A stretch of 64,000 bases of DNA from Aggregatibacter actinomycetemcomitans DSM 8324 (GTDB lineage Bacteria > Pseudomonadota > Gammaproteobacteria > Enterobacterales > Pasteurellaceae). Positions within the stretch are counted from its first letter, which is position 1, and every line of letters starts with the position of its first letter. The notes beneath the pieces are model-generated. The model ran no database searches. It saw only the letters and a program-made list of their open reading frames with translations, and was not told the DNA's origin. Location: contig NZ_AQUU01000003.1 in NCBI RefSeq assembly GCF_000372365.1, positions 1-64,000 of the forward strand, given 5' to 3'. The position numbers were made by a program, and so were the translations under genes. Positions 12,427-21,772 of the stretch are shown piece by piece.

Positions 12427-12738
12427 TTACTGTTGCTGTTGTTTCATGCTGGTGAGTTTAGCTAATGCCACATTACAACTTTTGATTTGTGTTGCCAATT
12501 CCATTTCCAAGATTTGCTTTTTGCTTTGATTTAACTTACTCCTGATTTTATTTACTTGGGTATGTGTACCGGGCTGTCTTTCCGCTTCGGCAATTAAATT
12601 TTCGGCTTCACTAAATAAATCTTTGCACTGCTTTGGCATTTCTACTGCTTTTTTATCGTTTTGAGCAGCATTTGCAACGTTGTTGACAGTGATTGCCATG
12701 CAAAGTGCGGTTAGAATTCCGGTTATTTTGTTTGTCAT
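12427..12738 (-). CDS. Small secreted protein, DUF5339-like
   Basis: 103 residues. The first 24 (MTNKITGILTALCMAITVNN, then VANA before AQN) form a cleavable signal peptide with an AxA-type site, so the protein is periplasmic. The mature part is a short helical domain with two cysteines (KQCKDLF and IKSCNVAL) that could form a disulfide, and it ends in a run of glutamines. It resembles small Pasteurellaceae proteins grouped as DUF5339; the function is unknown. Transcribed toward ruvB. Confidence 0.65.
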   Translation of the reverse strand: MTNKITGILTALCMAITVNNVANAAQNDKKAVEMPKQCKDLFSEAENLIAEAERQPGTHTQVNKIRSKLNQSKKQILEMELATQIKSCNVALAKLTSMKQQQQ

Positions 12739-13189
12739 CTGAGAGACCTACGTTTGTTAAGTTGGAAGAAATCAATAAAACTGAGCGAGAAGTTATCAGA
12801 ATTTATGTGTGATGTCTAGTTTTTAATCTCAACTGTTAGAACTGAATCATACCGGGTCAAGGGCGCTATGCTTTGTGTTGCAAAGATGTTATTGAAATTT
12901 ATAATTTGATCTTGAGCAAAATAGTAAAAAACACCTATGTTTGATTATTTTTGATTTATATCTAAAAATGTGATCAGCTTGGCATAATTTTCTATTTTTT
13001 ATCCTTACGTTTAATAGTAGAATATGCCACCTGTTTGGATTATCTATGTAATAATCGACTCCGACAACTGCAAGTGGCAGTCATTATAATAAGGTAATCC
13101 TAAATTAAAGATTCAAAGATTTTTGAGTTTCTGGGGTGATTACGAAGTAATCATAATTTAAGGACTTGTAGCATTTACAAGGAGTCGAG
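12739..13189 (+). promoter_or_regulatory. cydA upstream region with two FNR-like sites and a leader hairpin
   Basis: The 450-base gap holds two near-matches to the FNR consensus TTGAT-N4-ATCAA: TTGAT-CTTG-AGCAA at 12906-12919 and TTGAT-TTAT-ATCTA at 12951-12964, each with one mismatch in the right arm. Near 13137-13153 TGATTAC-GAA-GTAATCA can form a hairpin in the untranslated leader. An AAGGAG at 13180-13185 precedes ATG 13190. Oxygen control of cydAB by FNR and ArcA is established in relatives; its action here is inferred. Confidence 0.5.
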
Positions 13190-14755
13190 ATGTTAGACGT
13201 TGTTGAACTCTCAAGACTGCAGTTTGCTTTGACTGCATTATATCACTTCATATTTGTGCCATTAACGTTAGGGATGACTTTTCTGTTGGCTATCATGGAA
13301 ACACTTTATGTCGTCACAAATAAAGAAGTTTATAAAGATATGACCAAATTCTGGGGTAAGTTATTTGGTATTAACTTTGCGCTGGGCGTAACCACCGGCG
13401 TTACAATGGAATTTGAATTCGGCACTAACTGGTCATATTATTCTCATTATGTGGGAGATATTTTCGGCGCACCTCTTGCCATTGAAGCGTTGTTAGCCTT
13501 TTTCTTGGAATCTACTTTTGTCGGCCTTTTCTTTTTTGGATGGGATCGTTTAAGTAAAGGTAAACACCTTTTGGCAACTTACTGTGTTGCGTTCGGTTCA
13601 AATCTTTCCGCCATGTGGATTCTAGTGGCAAACGGCTGGATGCAATCTCCGGTCGGTTCCGAATTTAACTTTGAAACCATGCGGATGGAAATGACCAGTT
13701 TCATGGATTTGTGGTTGAATCCGATTGCGCAAAGTAAATTCTTACACACTTTATCCGCCGGTTATGTTTCCGCTGCATTCTTTGTATTAGCAATCAGCTC
13801 TTACTATTTACTGAAAGGTCGCGATATTGGTTTTGCCAAACGTTCGTTCTCTGTTGCTTCTACTTTCGGTATTATCTCTGTGGTTTCCTTGTTAATCATG
13901 GGGGACGAATCCGGTTATGAAATCGGCTACGCACAGCCGACTAAGTTGGCTGCAATGGAAGGCGAATGGCATACCCAGCCGGCTCCGGCAGCCTGGAATA
14001 TGATTATTGTTCCAAATCAAGCAGAGCAGAAAAATGATTTCTCCTTGCAAATTCCATATATAGCAGGGGTTATTGTTACCCGTTCATTTGACAAACAATT
14101 CAGTGGTTTGATCGATTTGCAAGAACGTAATCTTGAACGTGTGCGTAGTGGTATCCAGGCCTATGCCTTATTGCAACAACTGAGAGAGGAGAAAAAGGCA
14201 AATGGTCAGGCAAGTGAAGAAACAAAAGCGAAATTTGATAAAGTACAAAAAGATTTAGGTTTCGGCTTATTGTTAAAACGTTATACCGATAACGTGGTTG
14301 ATGCTACTGAAGAACAAATTAAACAGGCAGCAGCAGATACAATTCCTAAAGTAGCACCGACATTCTGGTCTTTCCGTGTGATGATGGCTACCGGTGGTGC
14401 GATTTTACTGCTAATGCTGCTTGCCTTTGTACAAAATGTTCGTAAAACCGTAGGCAGTCGTCCGTTATTATTAAAAGCATTATTGTGGGGGTTGCCACTG
14501 CCGTGGATTGGTATTGAGTGCGGTTGGTTTTTGGCGGAATATGGTCGTCAACCTTGGGCGATTTATGAAGTATTGCCGGTAGGTGTTTCTGCTTCCAAGC
14601 TTGCGCCGGGTGATTTGTGGTTCTCTATCGGTTTGATTTGTGCGTTATATACCTTATTCCTCGTCGTAGAAATGTACTTAACGTTTAAATACGGAAGATT
14701 AGGTCCAAGTGCATTAAAAACCGGCCGTTATTATTTCGAACAATCCTCTAAATAG
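13190..14755 (+). CDS. cydA: Cytochrome bd ubiquinol oxidase subunit I
   Basis: Inner-membrane subunit that oxidises quinol and carries hemes b558, b595 and d. The 521-residue protein starts [20 protein letters not shown], with the N-terminal histidine ligand in [11 protein letters not shown] second conserved histidine is in [11 protein letters not shown]. The Q-loop region (residues about 250-390, with [20 protein letters not shown]) faces the periplasm. Length agrees with E. coli (522). First gene of cydA-cydB-cydX-ybgE, a high-affinity oxidase used at low oxygen. Confidence 0.97.
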   Translation: MLDVVELSRLQFALTALYHFIFVPLTLGMTFLLAIMETLYVVTNKEVYKDMTKFWGKLFGINFALGVTTGVTMEFEFGTNWSYYSHYVGDIFGAPLAIEALLAFFLESTFVGLFFFGWDRLSKGKHLLATYCVAFGSNLSAMWILVANGWMQSPVGSEFNFETMRMEMTSFMDLWLNPIAQSKFLHTLSAGYVSAAFFVLAISSYYLLKGRDIGFAKRSFSVASTFGIISVVSLLIMGDESGYEIGYAQPTKLAAMEGEWHTQPAPAAWNMIIVPNQAEQKNDFSLQIPYIAGVIVTRSFDKQFSGLIDLQERNLERVRSGIQAYALLQQLREEKKANGQASEETKAKFDKVQKDLGFGLLLKRYTDNVVDATEEQIKQAAADTIPKVAPTFWSFRVMMATGGAILLLMLLAFVQNVRKTVGSRPLLLKALLWGLPLPWIGIECGWFLAEYGRQPWAIYEVLPVGVSASKLAPGDLWFSIGLICALYTLFLVVEMYLTFKYGRLGPSALKTGRYYFEQSSK

Positions 14756-14769
14756 GCAGGAGCTTAACT

Positions 14770-15906
14770 ATGTTTGATTATGAATTTCTACGTTTTGTAT
14801 GGTGGATCCTAGTTTGCGTATTGCTTATTGGATTTGCCGTTACCGATGGTTTTGATATGGGCGTTTTAAGCCTATTACCTTTTACCGGTAAAAAAGAAGT
14901 TGAAAAGCGTATTATGATTAATACTATCGCGCCGCACTGGGATGGTAACCAAGTTTGGTTGCTAACTGCCGGTGGAGCAATGTTTGCTGCATGGCCGTTA
15001 GTCTATGCAACCTCATTCTCTGGTTTCTTTATTGCGATGATTTTAGTGTTAGCCGCCTTATTTTTCCGTCCTGTCGGTTTTGAATATCGTGCCAAAATTG
15101 ATAATCCAACCTGGCGTAAGGCATGGGATTGGGGGTTGTTTATCGGTGGATTTGTTCCGTCCTTGGTATTCGGTGTAGCATTTGGTAACTTATTACAGGG
15201 TGTTCCGTTTGAATTCAATGAGTTACAACAGGTGCAATACACCGGTACATTCTTTGGGTTGTTAAATCCGTTTGCATTGCTTTGTGGTGTAATCAGTTTG
15301 GCAATGTTAACCACCCATGGTGCGAACTGGCTGCAAATGAAAACCACGTCAGAATTGCGTGCACGCGCTTGCGTGATTTCTCAGGTGGGTGCAACCGTGA
15401 CATTAATCGCCTTTGTGTTGGCAGGTGTATGGTTATCTTTCAAAGATGGTTTTGTTGTCACCAGTGTGATTGATCACAACGCGCCTTCCAATCCGATTGG
15501 TAAAGAAGTGGCAGTACAAGCCGGTGCCTGGTTTAACAACTATAAAGAAATGCCGATTTTATGGTTATTCCCGGTATTGGCTGTAGGGGGAGCATTGCTT
15601 AACGCAATATTCTCGAAAGCAAATCGTTGTGGTTTTGCCTTCTTGTTCTCATCATTAACCATGGCCGGTGTGATTTTAACCGCTGCAATTGCTATGTTCC
15701 CATTTGTGATGCCATCCATTTCTCATCCGGAAATGAGTTTATTAATGTGGGATGCTACTTCAAGTAAATTAACCTTAACATTAATGTTCTTCTTGTCATT
15801 AATTTTTGTGGTGATTCTGCTTTCTTATACCATTTGGGCCTATTACAAAATGTTTGGTCGCATTGATAGCAGTTTCATTGAAGAAAACAAAAACTCACTA
15901 TATTAA
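14770..15906 (+). CDS. cydB: Cytochrome bd ubiquinol oxidase subunit II
   Basis: Partner of CydA, 378 residues with about eight membrane segments and the usual family length (E. coli 379). Family hallmarks include GFAVTDGFDMGVLSLLPF near the N-terminus, IAPHWDGNQVWLLTAGGAMF and the late segment LTLMFFLSLIFVVILLSYT. It follows cydA by 14 bases with its own GGAG site and precedes cydX by 11 bases, so all are one transcript. Confidence 0.97.
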   Translation: MFDYEFLRFVWWILVCVLLIGFAVTDGFDMGVLSLLPFTGKKEVEKRIMINTIAPHWDGNQVWLLTAGGAMFAAWPLVYATSFSGFFIAMILVLAALFFRPVGFEYRAKIDNPTWRKAWDWGLFIGGFVPSLVFGVAFGNLLQGVPFEFNELQQVQYTGTFFGLLNPFALLCGVISLAMLTTHGANWLQMKTTSELRARACVISQVGATVTLIAFVLAGVWLSFKDGFVVTSVIDHNAPSNPIGKEVAVQAGAWFNNYKEMPILWLFPVLAVGGALLNAIFSKANRCGFAFLFSSLTMAGVILTAAIAMFPFVMPSISHPEMSLLMWDATSSKLTLTLMFFLSLIFVVILLSYTIWAYYKMFGRIDSSFIEENKNSLY

Positions 15907-15917
15907 GGAGAAAGATT

Positions 15918-16016
15918 ATGTTCTATGTTATCTGGGTATTTGGTGTTTTGTTAGCCATTATGCTAAGTGTGGTTGTGACCATTAGTATTGAAAAGACAGG
16001 TAAATTTGACGAGTAA
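15918..16016 (+). CDS. cydX: Cytochrome bd accessory small subunit CydX
   Basis: A 32-residue single-membrane-segment protein beginning MFYVIWVFGVLLAIMLSVVV and ending KTGKFDE. The start ATG 15918 has AAGGAGAAAG directly upstream. CydX is needed for stability and activity of the bd oxidase; the conserved W and the charged C-terminal tail match the family. It lies between cydB and ybgE as in E. coli. Confidence 0.93.
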   Translation: MFYVIWVFGVLLAIMLSVVVTISIEKTGKFDE

Positions 16017-16020
16017 TTGA

Positions 16021-16299
16021 ATGATTAACTCATTGTACCAATCAGTAAATAAGGGTTCGTTTCGAACCCTTTCATTTATTTTAGCTCTAATACTCACGAT
16101 ATTTTTCTTTTTCAATGTCAATCAATTTGCCACACAACTAAGAGCGGTCGAATTTTATTACGTTTTTGGTTTGATTTGGGGAACGATAGTCCTATGGATT
16201 CACGGCATTGGATTTGAAATTCGGCTAAGCTTATGGCGTGTGATTTTCATGCCTTGGATTGGTTATATTGCGGGGATCGGTGCGCTCCTGCATAATTAA
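16021..16299 (+). CDS. ybgE: Cyd operon membrane protein YbgE
   Basis: 92 residues with three predicted membrane segments, including the conserved late region ILWIHGIGFEIRL-like (IVLWIHGIGFEIRLSLWRVI) and PWIGYIAG. YbgE proteins sit in cyd operons and bind the bd oxidase in some species; a precise role is not settled. It starts four bases after the cydX stop. No clear terminator follows before ybgC. Confidence 0.88.
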   Translation: MINSLYQSVNKGSFRTLSFILALILTIFFFFNVNQFATQLRAVEFYYVFGLIWGTIVLWIHGIGFEIRLSLWRVIFMPWIGYIAGIGALLHN

Positions 16300-16414
16300 A
16301 GTCAACACATTAATATTTGGAATAAGTATAATTTCAAGCTTGCCAATCATTTTTAGGCACTCTAGAATAATCGGCTTCCTGTGTTCTAAATTCCCGTAAG
16401 GTAAGGAAGAAAGA

Positions 16415-16819
16415 TTGGAGCAAAAAGCTTTTTACTATTCCGCCCGTGTTTATTATGAAGATACCGATGCCGGTGGCGTAGTTTATCACGCACGCTATTT
16501 ACATTTTTTGGAGCGTGCAAGAACAGAATGTTTAAGAGAATTTAATTTTTCCCAACAAACGTTGTTAAATGAGAATAAAGGCGCTTTCGTCGTTAAATCA
16601 ATGAACATTGATTATTGTGTTGCGGCGAGATTAGACGATTTGTTACAAGTGGAAACTGCTGTAACCGAGCTAAAAGGCGCTTCAATTATTTTTTCTCAAA
16701 CGATTAAGCGGGATGATGTCCTTTTATGTCGGGCTACCGTCAAGGTAGCCTATGTTGATCTTGGTAAGATGAAACCGGTGGCAATTCCGCAGAAAATCAA
16801 GACAATGTTAATCAAGTAA
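16415..16819 (+). CDS. ybgC: Tol-Pal-associated acyl-CoA thioesterase YbgC
   Basis: Hot-dog fold thioesterase of 134 residues that hydrolyses short-chain acyl-CoA or acts in phospholipid metabolism. The motif [26 protein letters not shown]-region (residues 10-35) contains the catalytic aspartate in DTDAGG. The start is TTG at 16415: TAAGGAAGA lies five bases upstream and the residues [17 protein letters not shown] match the family N-terminus. First gene of the tol-pal cluster, as in E. coli. Confidence 0.92.
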   Translation: MEQKAFYYSARVYYEDTDAGGVVYHARYLHFLERARTECLREFNFSQQTLLNENKGAFVVKSMNIDYCVAARLDDLLQVETAVTELKGASIIFSQTIKRDDVLLCRATVKVAYVDLGKMKPVAIPQKIKTMLIK

Positions 16820-16848
16820 CAATTAACCAGTTGTTTTCGGAGTATGTA

Positions 16849-17538
16849 ATGGCAGCAGAGTTAAACTTTTTAGATTTATTTCTAAAAGCGAGTATCGTAG
16901 TTCAGCTCGTTATCTTAATCTTAATCATTTTCTCAATTACCTCTTGGGCTATCATCATTCAGCGTAGCCGTGTATTAACCAAAGCGTTGAAAGAATCCAT
17001 GGCATTTGAAGATCGTTTTTGGTCCGGCGAAGATTTAAATAAACTTTATGAAGGTTTATCTAACCGTCGCGATGGGTTAACCGGCAGCGAACAGATTTTT
17101 TATGTAGGATTTAAAGAATTTTCCCGCTTAAAACAAGCTAATCCGGATGCGCCTGAAGCCATTATCCAAGGCAGCACCCGTGCTATGAATTTATCCATGA
17201 ATCGTGAAATTGAAGATCTGGAAACCCGCGTACCGTTTTTGGCAACGGTGGCTTCCATCAGCCCGTATATCGGCTTATTCGGTACGGTTTGGGGGATTAT
17301 GCACGCATTTCTGTCCTTAAGTGGCGCAAAACAAGCCACCTTACAGATGGTAGCACCGGGCATTGCGGAAGCATTGATTGCAACGGCTATCGGTTTGTTT
17401 GCTGCGATTCCTGCAGTAATGGCATATAACCGTTTGAGTTTACGTGTGAATAAACTTGAGCAAAATTACGGCAATTTCATCGATGAATTTACCACCATTT
17501 TGCACCGTCAAGTGTTTGGTAAAAACCATCACAATTAA
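16849..17538 (+). CDS. tolQ: Tol-Pal system proton channel protein TolQ
   Basis: Inner-membrane protein of 229 residues, homologous to ExbB and MotA, that with TolR uses the proton gradient to drive TolA. Three membrane segments are visible (about residues 15-37, 130-150 and 165-190). The ATG at 16849 is chosen: TTCGGAG precedes it, and E. coli TolQ has 230 residues. An upstream in-frame TTG at 16831 would add six residues without a better site. Family motif [21 protein letters not shown] is present. Confidence 0.96.
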   Translation: MAAELNFLDLFLKASIVVQLVILILIIFSITSWAIIIQRSRVLTKALKESMAFEDRFWSGEDLNKLYEGLSNRRDGLTGSEQIFYVGFKEFSRLKQANPDAPEAIIQGSTRAMNLSMNREIEDLETRVPFLATVASISPYIGLFGTVWGIMHAFLSLSGAKQATLQMVAPGIAEALIATAIGLFAAIPAVMAYNRLSLRVNKLEQNYGNFIDEFTTILHRQVFGKNHHN

Positions 17539-17554
17539 TTTACCGAAAATTCTT

Positions 17555-17591
17555 ACCGCACTTTATGCTAAAAGTGCGGTCATTATTTTAA
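17555..17591 (+). terminator. Uptake-signal hairpin between tolQ and tolR
   Basis: ACCGCACTTT (17555-17564) and AAAGTGCGGT (17571-17580) form a perfect 10-bp stem with a six-base loop, followed by CATTATTTT. The weak T-tract suggests partial termination or mRNA processing inside the operon. Confidence 0.6.
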
Positions 17592-17623
17592 GCGTTTTTA
17601 GATTCCAGATTTAGAAGGTTGAT

Positions 17624-18046
17624 ATGTCCTATCGTCGCCAGCGCCGTGATATAAAATCCGAAATCAATATTGTTCCGTTTTTGGACGTGCTTTTAGTATT
17701 GGTTTTAATTTTTATGGCTACTGCGCCAATTATTAGTCAAAGCGTAGAAGTTGAACTGCCGGATGCGGTTCAAAGTCAAAATGTTTCTACGGAAGACAAA
17801 ACACCGGTGATTTTAGAAGTGTCGGGAATCGGTCAGTACGCCATTTCAATCGGCGGCACCCGTACGGAAAATCTTACCGAAGAGATGGTTACCCAACTAT
17901 CAAAACAAGAATTTGATAAAGATAACAATACAATGTTCTTAGTCGGCGGTGCCAAAGAAGTACCTTATGAAGAGGTCATTAAAGCACTCAATTTGCTTCA
18001 TCTTGCCGGCATCAAATCCGTTGGTTTAATGACAAACCCAATTTAA
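17624..18046 (+). CDS. tolR: Tol-Pal system protein TolR
   Basis: ExbD-like protein of 140 residues with one N-terminal membrane segment (VLLVLVLIFMATAPI) carrying the conserved aspartate in FLDVLLVL that forms part of the proton path with TolQ. The periplasmic domain follows (VEVELPDAVQSQN onward). AGAAGG lies a few bases before ATG 17624. It works with TolQ to energise TolA. Normal length (E. coli 142). Confidence 0.96.
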   Translation: MSYRRQRRDIKSEINIVPFLDVLLVLVLIFMATAPIISQSVEVELPDAVQSQNVSTEDKTPVILEVSGIGQYAISIGGTRTENLTEEMVTQLSKQEFDKDNNTMFLVGGAKEVPYEEVIKALNLLHLAGIKSVGLMTNPI

Positions 18047-18062
18047 TTAAATAGGTAACATT

Positions 18063-19271
18063 GTGCAGAATAAGCGACAAAAAGGTGATGTTGATGCAGT
18101 TGTGATTTCCATCATAATGCACTTAGCGTTGTTCGGATTGTTAATTTTAAGCTCGCTCTACCATAATATTGACATTATGGGCGGCGGTGAAGGCGATAAC
18201 GGTGAAGTTATCGGCGCCGTGATGGTTGATACGGGCTCGGCAGCGCAGGAATGGGGGCGAATTCAACAACAGAAAAAAGGTCAGGCGGACAGACAAAAGA
18301 AACAAGCCCTTGAAGACCAAAAACGTGAAGAGCAGAAACGGGAAGAAGAAAAACAACGGGAAGTGTTAAAAGAGCAACAACGTCAACAGGAAATTGCCCG
18401 TCAGAAAGAACTGGAACAGCAAAAAGAGCTGGAAAGACAAAGGTTCTTGGCTGAACAGAAAAAGCAACAGGAAGAAAAAGCCCGCTTAGAAGCCTTGGAA
18501 AAGCAAAAACAGGCAGAAGAGGCGAAAGCCAAACAGGCTGCTGAAGCCGCTAAGCTCAAAGCTGAAGCTGAGGCAAAACGTTTAGCAGATGCTGCAAAAC
18601 AAGCGGAAGAAGAAGCAAAAGCCAAAGTGCAGGCAGACGAGAAAGCAAAACAAGAGGCAAAAGCCAAAGCAGAGGCGGAAGCTAAGGCAAAAGCAGAGGC
18701 GCAGGCTAAAGCGAAGGCGGAAGCTGATGCAAAAGCCAAAGCGGATGCTAAAGCGAAAGCTGACGCAGAAGCAAAAGCTAAGGCCGATGCTAAAGCGAAA
18801 GCTGACGCCAAGGCTAAGGCAGATGCGGAAGCCAAAGCGAAAGCGGATGCGCAACGTCGAGCTGATCAAAATGCATTAGATGATTTTTTTAATGGCGGTG
18901 ATGTGGGCGGCGGCAGTGCTTTGCAAGGTAGTAACATAAATAAACAAGGCAGCCAGGGTTCAGGTGCTTCAGCGGGCGCAGGCGATGGCGGTAAGGCGGG
19001 TTCGAGGTATGCAGGTATTATCTATAAATCTGTGAAGCCATATTTTCGTGGTGATAGTCGTTTTTTTGGTAAGGTCTGTGATATTAGAATTGAGCTTTCT
19101 AGTGATGGCACTATTTTATCTTACCAAAAGGTCTCCGGGCCAAATGATTTATGTGGGGCGGCTTTAAATGCTATTGGTCAAACCAGAAAAATGAACGAAC
19201 CGCCTACGCCGGAAGAATATGAAATATTTAAAAGGTCCATTGTAACCTTTGACCCAAGAAAAGTGCGGTAG
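18063..19271 (+). CDS. tolA: Tol-Pal system protein TolA
   Basis: Links the inner-membrane TolQR motor to TolB and Pal during outer-membrane constriction. The 402-residue protein starts with GTG 18063 and has a membrane anchor (residues 13-31), then a long charged helical domain II made of repeated alanine-lysine-glutamate units such as KAKADAKAKADAEAKA (about residues 75-270), then the globular C-terminal domain with the two cysteines of KVCDIRIEL and NDLCGAALNAI. The last codons read K-V-R-stop and coincide with an uptake signal that forms the left arm of the following terminator. Confidence 0.95.
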   Translation: MQNKRQKGDVDAVVISIIMHLALFGLLILSSLYHNIDIMGGGEGDNGEVIGAVMVDTGSAAQEWGRIQQQKKGQADRQKKQALEDQKREEQKREEEKQREVLKEQQRQQEIARQKELEQQKELERQRFLAEQKKQQEEKARLEALEKQKQAEEAKAKQAAEAAKLKAEAEAKRLADAAKQAEEEAKAKVQADEKAKQEAKAKAEAEAKAKAEAQAKAKAEADAKAKADAKAKADAEAKAKADAKAKADAKAKADAEAKAKADAQRRADQNALDDFFNGGDVGGGSALQGSNINKQGSQGSGASAGAGDGGKAGSRYAGIIYKSVKPYFRGDSRFFGKVCDIRIELSSDGTILSYQKVSGPNDLCGAALNAIGQTRKMNEPPTPEEYEIFKRSIVTFDPRKVR

Positions 19272-19292
19272 ATTTTCACCGCACTTTTAAAC
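19259..19292 (+). terminator. Uptake-signal terminator overlapping the tolA stop codon
   Basis: AAAAGTGCGGT (19259-19269) and ACCGCACTTTT (19278-19288) form an 11-bp stem. The left arm encodes the last residues of TolA and runs into its TAG stop at 19269-19271. The tolB start is 18 bases beyond the right arm, so this is an internal attenuator. Confidence 0.65.
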
Positions 19293-19305
19293 AATAGGAG
19301 AAAAA

Positions 19306-20586
19306 ATGAAAGTAGTTATTCGAATTTTTGGCTTATTTATTATGCTGTTAGGGTTTGCCATGGTAGCCCGAGCAGAGGTGCGAATCGTGATTGATGAAGT
19401 CATGGATTCTGCCCGCCCTATTGCTGTCGTGCCATTTAAATGGAATGGACCTGGTAGTGCGCCGGCAAATATCGCTGAGATTATTTCCGCAGACTTGCGT
19501 AATAGCGGTAAATTTAATCCGTTGCCGGAAAGCAAGATGCCGCAACAGCCGACTTCGGCATCGGAAGTTAATCCGGAAGCTTGGTCGGCATTAGGCATTG
19601 AAGCCGTTATTGTTGGACAAGTTACTCCTTCCAATGGTGGTTTTGATATTGCTTACCAATTGGTTGATACCATGGGCAGCGTTGGTTCAATTTTGTCACA
19701 AAATCAATATACGGTAATGCAAAAATGGTTGCGTTATGGTGCACATACGATAAGTGATGAGACATTTGAAAAACTCACCGGTATTCGTGGTGCGTTCAGA
19801 ACCCGTATTGCTTATGTCGTGCAGAAAAATGGCGGTTCCCAGCCTTATGAAGTGCGCGTGGCAGATTATGACGGTTTTAATCAATTTATCGTGAATAGAA
19901 GTTCTCAACCGTTTATGTCACCGGCATGGTCACCGGACGGTAAAAAACTCGCTTATGTAACCTTTGAAAATAAGAAAGCACAGGTTGTCTTACAGGATCT
20001 TGTTTCTATGGCGCGTAAAGTGGTTGCTTCTTTCCCGGGACATAACGGCGCACCGGCATTTTCACCGGATGGTTCCAGACTTGCATTTGCGTCTTCAAAG
20101 GACGGTGTGTTAAATATTTATGTGACTAATTTGGGCAGTGGACAGGTTTCTCAGTTAACCAGCGGTGCGGGTAATAATACCGAACCGTCATGGTCGCCTG
20201 ATGGTCAGTCCATCGTGTTCACTTCTGATAGAGGTGGCTCGCCTCAAGTTTATCGTATGAGTGCATCCGGCGGTGGTGCTTCTCTTATCGGTGGGCGCGG
20301 TAGCGGTCAAATCAGTTCAGATGGTAATTTATTAGTTATGGTTGATGTAAACAATAATATCGTTAAAAAAGATTTGACGTCAGGCAGTTCTGAGGTGTTA
20401 AGTTCCACCTTCTTGGATGAAAGTCCGAGTATTTCACCAAACGGTATCATGGTTATTTATAGTTCTACCCAAGGCTTAGGAAAGGTGCTACAATTAGTAT
20501 CCACTGACGGTCGCTTTAAGGCACGTTTACCTGGGAATGATGGACAAGTTAAATTTCCGGCTTGGTCACCATACTTAACTAAATAA
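19306..20586 (+). CDS. tolB: Tol-Pal system translocation protein TolB
   Basis: Periplasmic protein of 426 residues with a signal peptide ending near ARA at residue 23. The N-terminal domain (residues about 24-165) is followed by a six-bladed beta-propeller in which the repeats [34 protein letters not shown] and [19 protein letters not shown] can be read. TolB binds Pal and TolA. ATAGGAGAAAAA precedes ATG 19306. Normal length for the family. Confidence 0.96.
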   Translation: MKVVIRIFGLFIMLLGFAMVARAEVRIVIDEVMDSARPIAVVPFKWNGPGSAPANIAEIISADLRNSGKFNPLPESKMPQQPTSASEVNPEAWSALGIEAVIVGQVTPSNGGFDIAYQLVDTMGSVGSILSQNQYTVMQKWLRYGAHTISDETFEKLTGIRGAFRTRIAYVVQKNGGSQPYEVRVADYDGFNQFIVNRSSQPFMSPAWSPDGKKLAYVTFENKKAQVVLQDLVSMARKVVASFPGHNGAPAFSPDGSRLAFASSKDGVLNIYVTNLGSGQVSQLTSGAGNNTEPSWSPDGQSIVFTSDRGGSPQVYRMSASGGGASLIGGRGSGQISSDGNLLVMVDVNNNIVKKDLTSGSSEVLSSTFLDESPSISPNGIMVIYSSTQGLGKVLQLVSTDGRFKARLPGNDGQVKFPAWSPYLTK

Positions 20587-20600
20587 ACAAGGAGAAATCA

Positions 20601-21068
20601 ATGAATAAATTTACGAAAGCATTGTTAGTTGCTGGTTCTGTGGCTGTGTTAGCGGCGTGTGGATCATCCAACAAAAACGAAAGCGGTAGTGGTAGCAATA
20701 ATGGTCAAACATTTGGTGGCTATTCCGTTCAAGATTTACAACAACGCTACAACACCGTGTATTTCGGCTTTGATAAATATGATATTGAAGGTGAATACAC
20801 TCAAATCTTAGATGCTCATGCAGCATACTTAAATGCAACACCTGCAACAAGCGTGCGTGTTGAAGGTAACACCGACGAGCGTGGTACACCGGAATATAAT
20901 ATGGCATTAGGTGAACGCCGTGCACGTGCAGTACAAAACTTTTTAACTGCTAAAGGTGTAAAAGCAGGTCAAATATCCACCGTTTCTTACGGTGAAGAAA
21001 AACCGGCAGTATTAGGTCATGACGAATCTGCTTATGCTAAAAACCGTCGTGCAGTATTAGCATACTAA
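20601..21068 (+). CDS. pal: Peptidoglycan-associated lipoprotein Pal
   Basis: Outer-membrane lipoprotein of 155 residues. The signal peptide ends at the lipobox LAAC (residues 17-20), and the C-terminal OmpA-like domain binds peptidoglycan through [20 protein letters not shown]. It corresponds to the strongly conserved P6/PAL antigen of Pasteurellaceae; in A. actinomycetemcomitans PAL is a known immunoreactive protein. ACAAGGAG lies before ATG 20601. Last gene of the tol-pal cluster. Confidence 0.97.
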   Translation: MNKFTKALLVAGSVAVLAACGSSNKNESGSGSNNGQTFGGYSVQDLQQRYNTVYFGFDKYDIEGEYTQILDAHAAYLNATPATSVRVEGNTDERGTPEYNMALGERRARAVQNFLTAKGVKAGQISTVSYGEEKPAVLGHDESAYAKNRRAVLAY

Positions 21069-21085
21069 TTTTGCTGGAACGTATA

Positions 21086-21112
21086 AAAACCGGGTATAAG
21101 CCCGGTTTTTTG
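21086..21112 (+). terminator. Terminator after pal
   Basis: AAAACCGGG (21086-21094) pairs with CCCGGTTTT (21101-21109) around TATAAG, followed by TT. It closes the tol-pal operon. Confidence 0.9.
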
Positions 21113-21284
21113 TTGGTATCAATTCGCCTAATTAGTAGAAAAATGATAAAAAAACTGACCGCACTTTATTTTGTTTGAAATACATATCTTTGATGGTATT
21201 CAAACAAATCAATAAAAAAACAAAATTTTTTATTGATTATTAAACTGAAATCAGTATTATAAGCCCTCGTTGTTAGATGTTAAC

Positions 21285-21360
21285 GGGTCGTTAGCTCAGC
21301 CGGTAGAGCAGCGGACTTTTAATCCGTTGGTCGAAGGTTCGAATCCTTCACGACCCACCA
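21285..21360 (+). tRNA. tRNA-Lys (anticodon UUU), copy 1
   Basis: A 76-base cloverleaf with encoded CCA: acceptor GGGTCGT/ACGACCC, D arm GCTC...GAGC, anticodon stem GCGGA/TCCGT around loop CTTTTAA (anticodon TTT), T arm around TTCGAAT. First of three tandem lysine tRNA genes. Confidence 0.98.
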
Positions 21361-21386
21361 CTTTTAAACAATATATCCCAAATAAT

Positions 21387-21462
21387 GGGTCGTTAGCTCA
21401 GTCGGTAGAGCAGCGGACTTTTAATCCGTTGGTCGAAGGTTCGAATCCTTCACGACCCACCA
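21387..21462 (+). tRNA. tRNA-Lys (anticodon UUU), copy 2
   Basis: Almost identical to copy 1 (one difference in the D loop), 76 bases with encoded CCA and anticodon loop CTTTTAA. Separated from copy 1 by 26 bases. Confidence 0.98.
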
Positions 21463-21487
21463 TTTTTAAATAACATATCCGAATAAT

Positions 21488-21564
21488 GGGTCGTTAGCTT
21501 AGTCTGGTAGAGCAGTGGACTCTTAATCCATTGGTCATAGGTTCGAATCCTATACGACCCACCA
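21488..21564 (+). tRNA. tRNA-Lys (anticodon CUU)
   Basis: A 77-base cloverleaf with the same acceptor stem GGGTCGT/ACGACCC but a changed anticodon arm GTGGA-CTCTTAA-TCCAT (anticodon CTT), a different T stem (ATAGG/CCTAT) and a longer D loop (TTAGTCTGGTA). It reads AAG specifically. Confidence 0.95.
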
Positions 21565-21685
21565 ACTAAAATCTTTATACCTCGGTCTATAATCTCTTAC
21601 ACTATAACCTTTCAGCTATTTTTTGCGTCTCAATCGAACGTAATTTTCTCCATCGTTATCCAAAAATACCCATCAAATGATTTCA

Positions 21686-21707
21686 CTTTGCGATCCTGCT
21701 CGCAAAA
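21686..21707 (+). promoter_or_regulatory. Competence regulatory element (CRP-S/Sxy-dependent site)
   Basis: CTTTGCGATCCTGCTCGCAAAA contains TTTGCGA...TCGCAAAA in dyad symmetry. In Pasteurellaceae, CRP-S sites have TGCGA in place of TGTGA and need Sxy with CRP. It lies 66 bases before the first competence pilin-like gene. The assignment is from the known consensus; binding is inferred. Confidence 0.85.
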
Positions 21708-21772
21708 TTGCCTTTCGTTTATTTTTCTCCATGCTTTATTCCTTTAAAGTGCGGTCAAAAAAAGGAACGTTT

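Noticed and set aside
18401-18879. Long overlapping open frames on both strands inside tolA (up to 144 codons)
   Set aside because: They are produced by the repetitive alanine-lysine-glutamate codons of TolA domain II and have low-complexity products with no ribosome-binding sites.
21270-21473. 67-codon ORF with an internal repeat (LAQPVEQRTFNPLVEGSNPS)
   Set aside because: It is a translation of the tandem tRNA-Lys genes.
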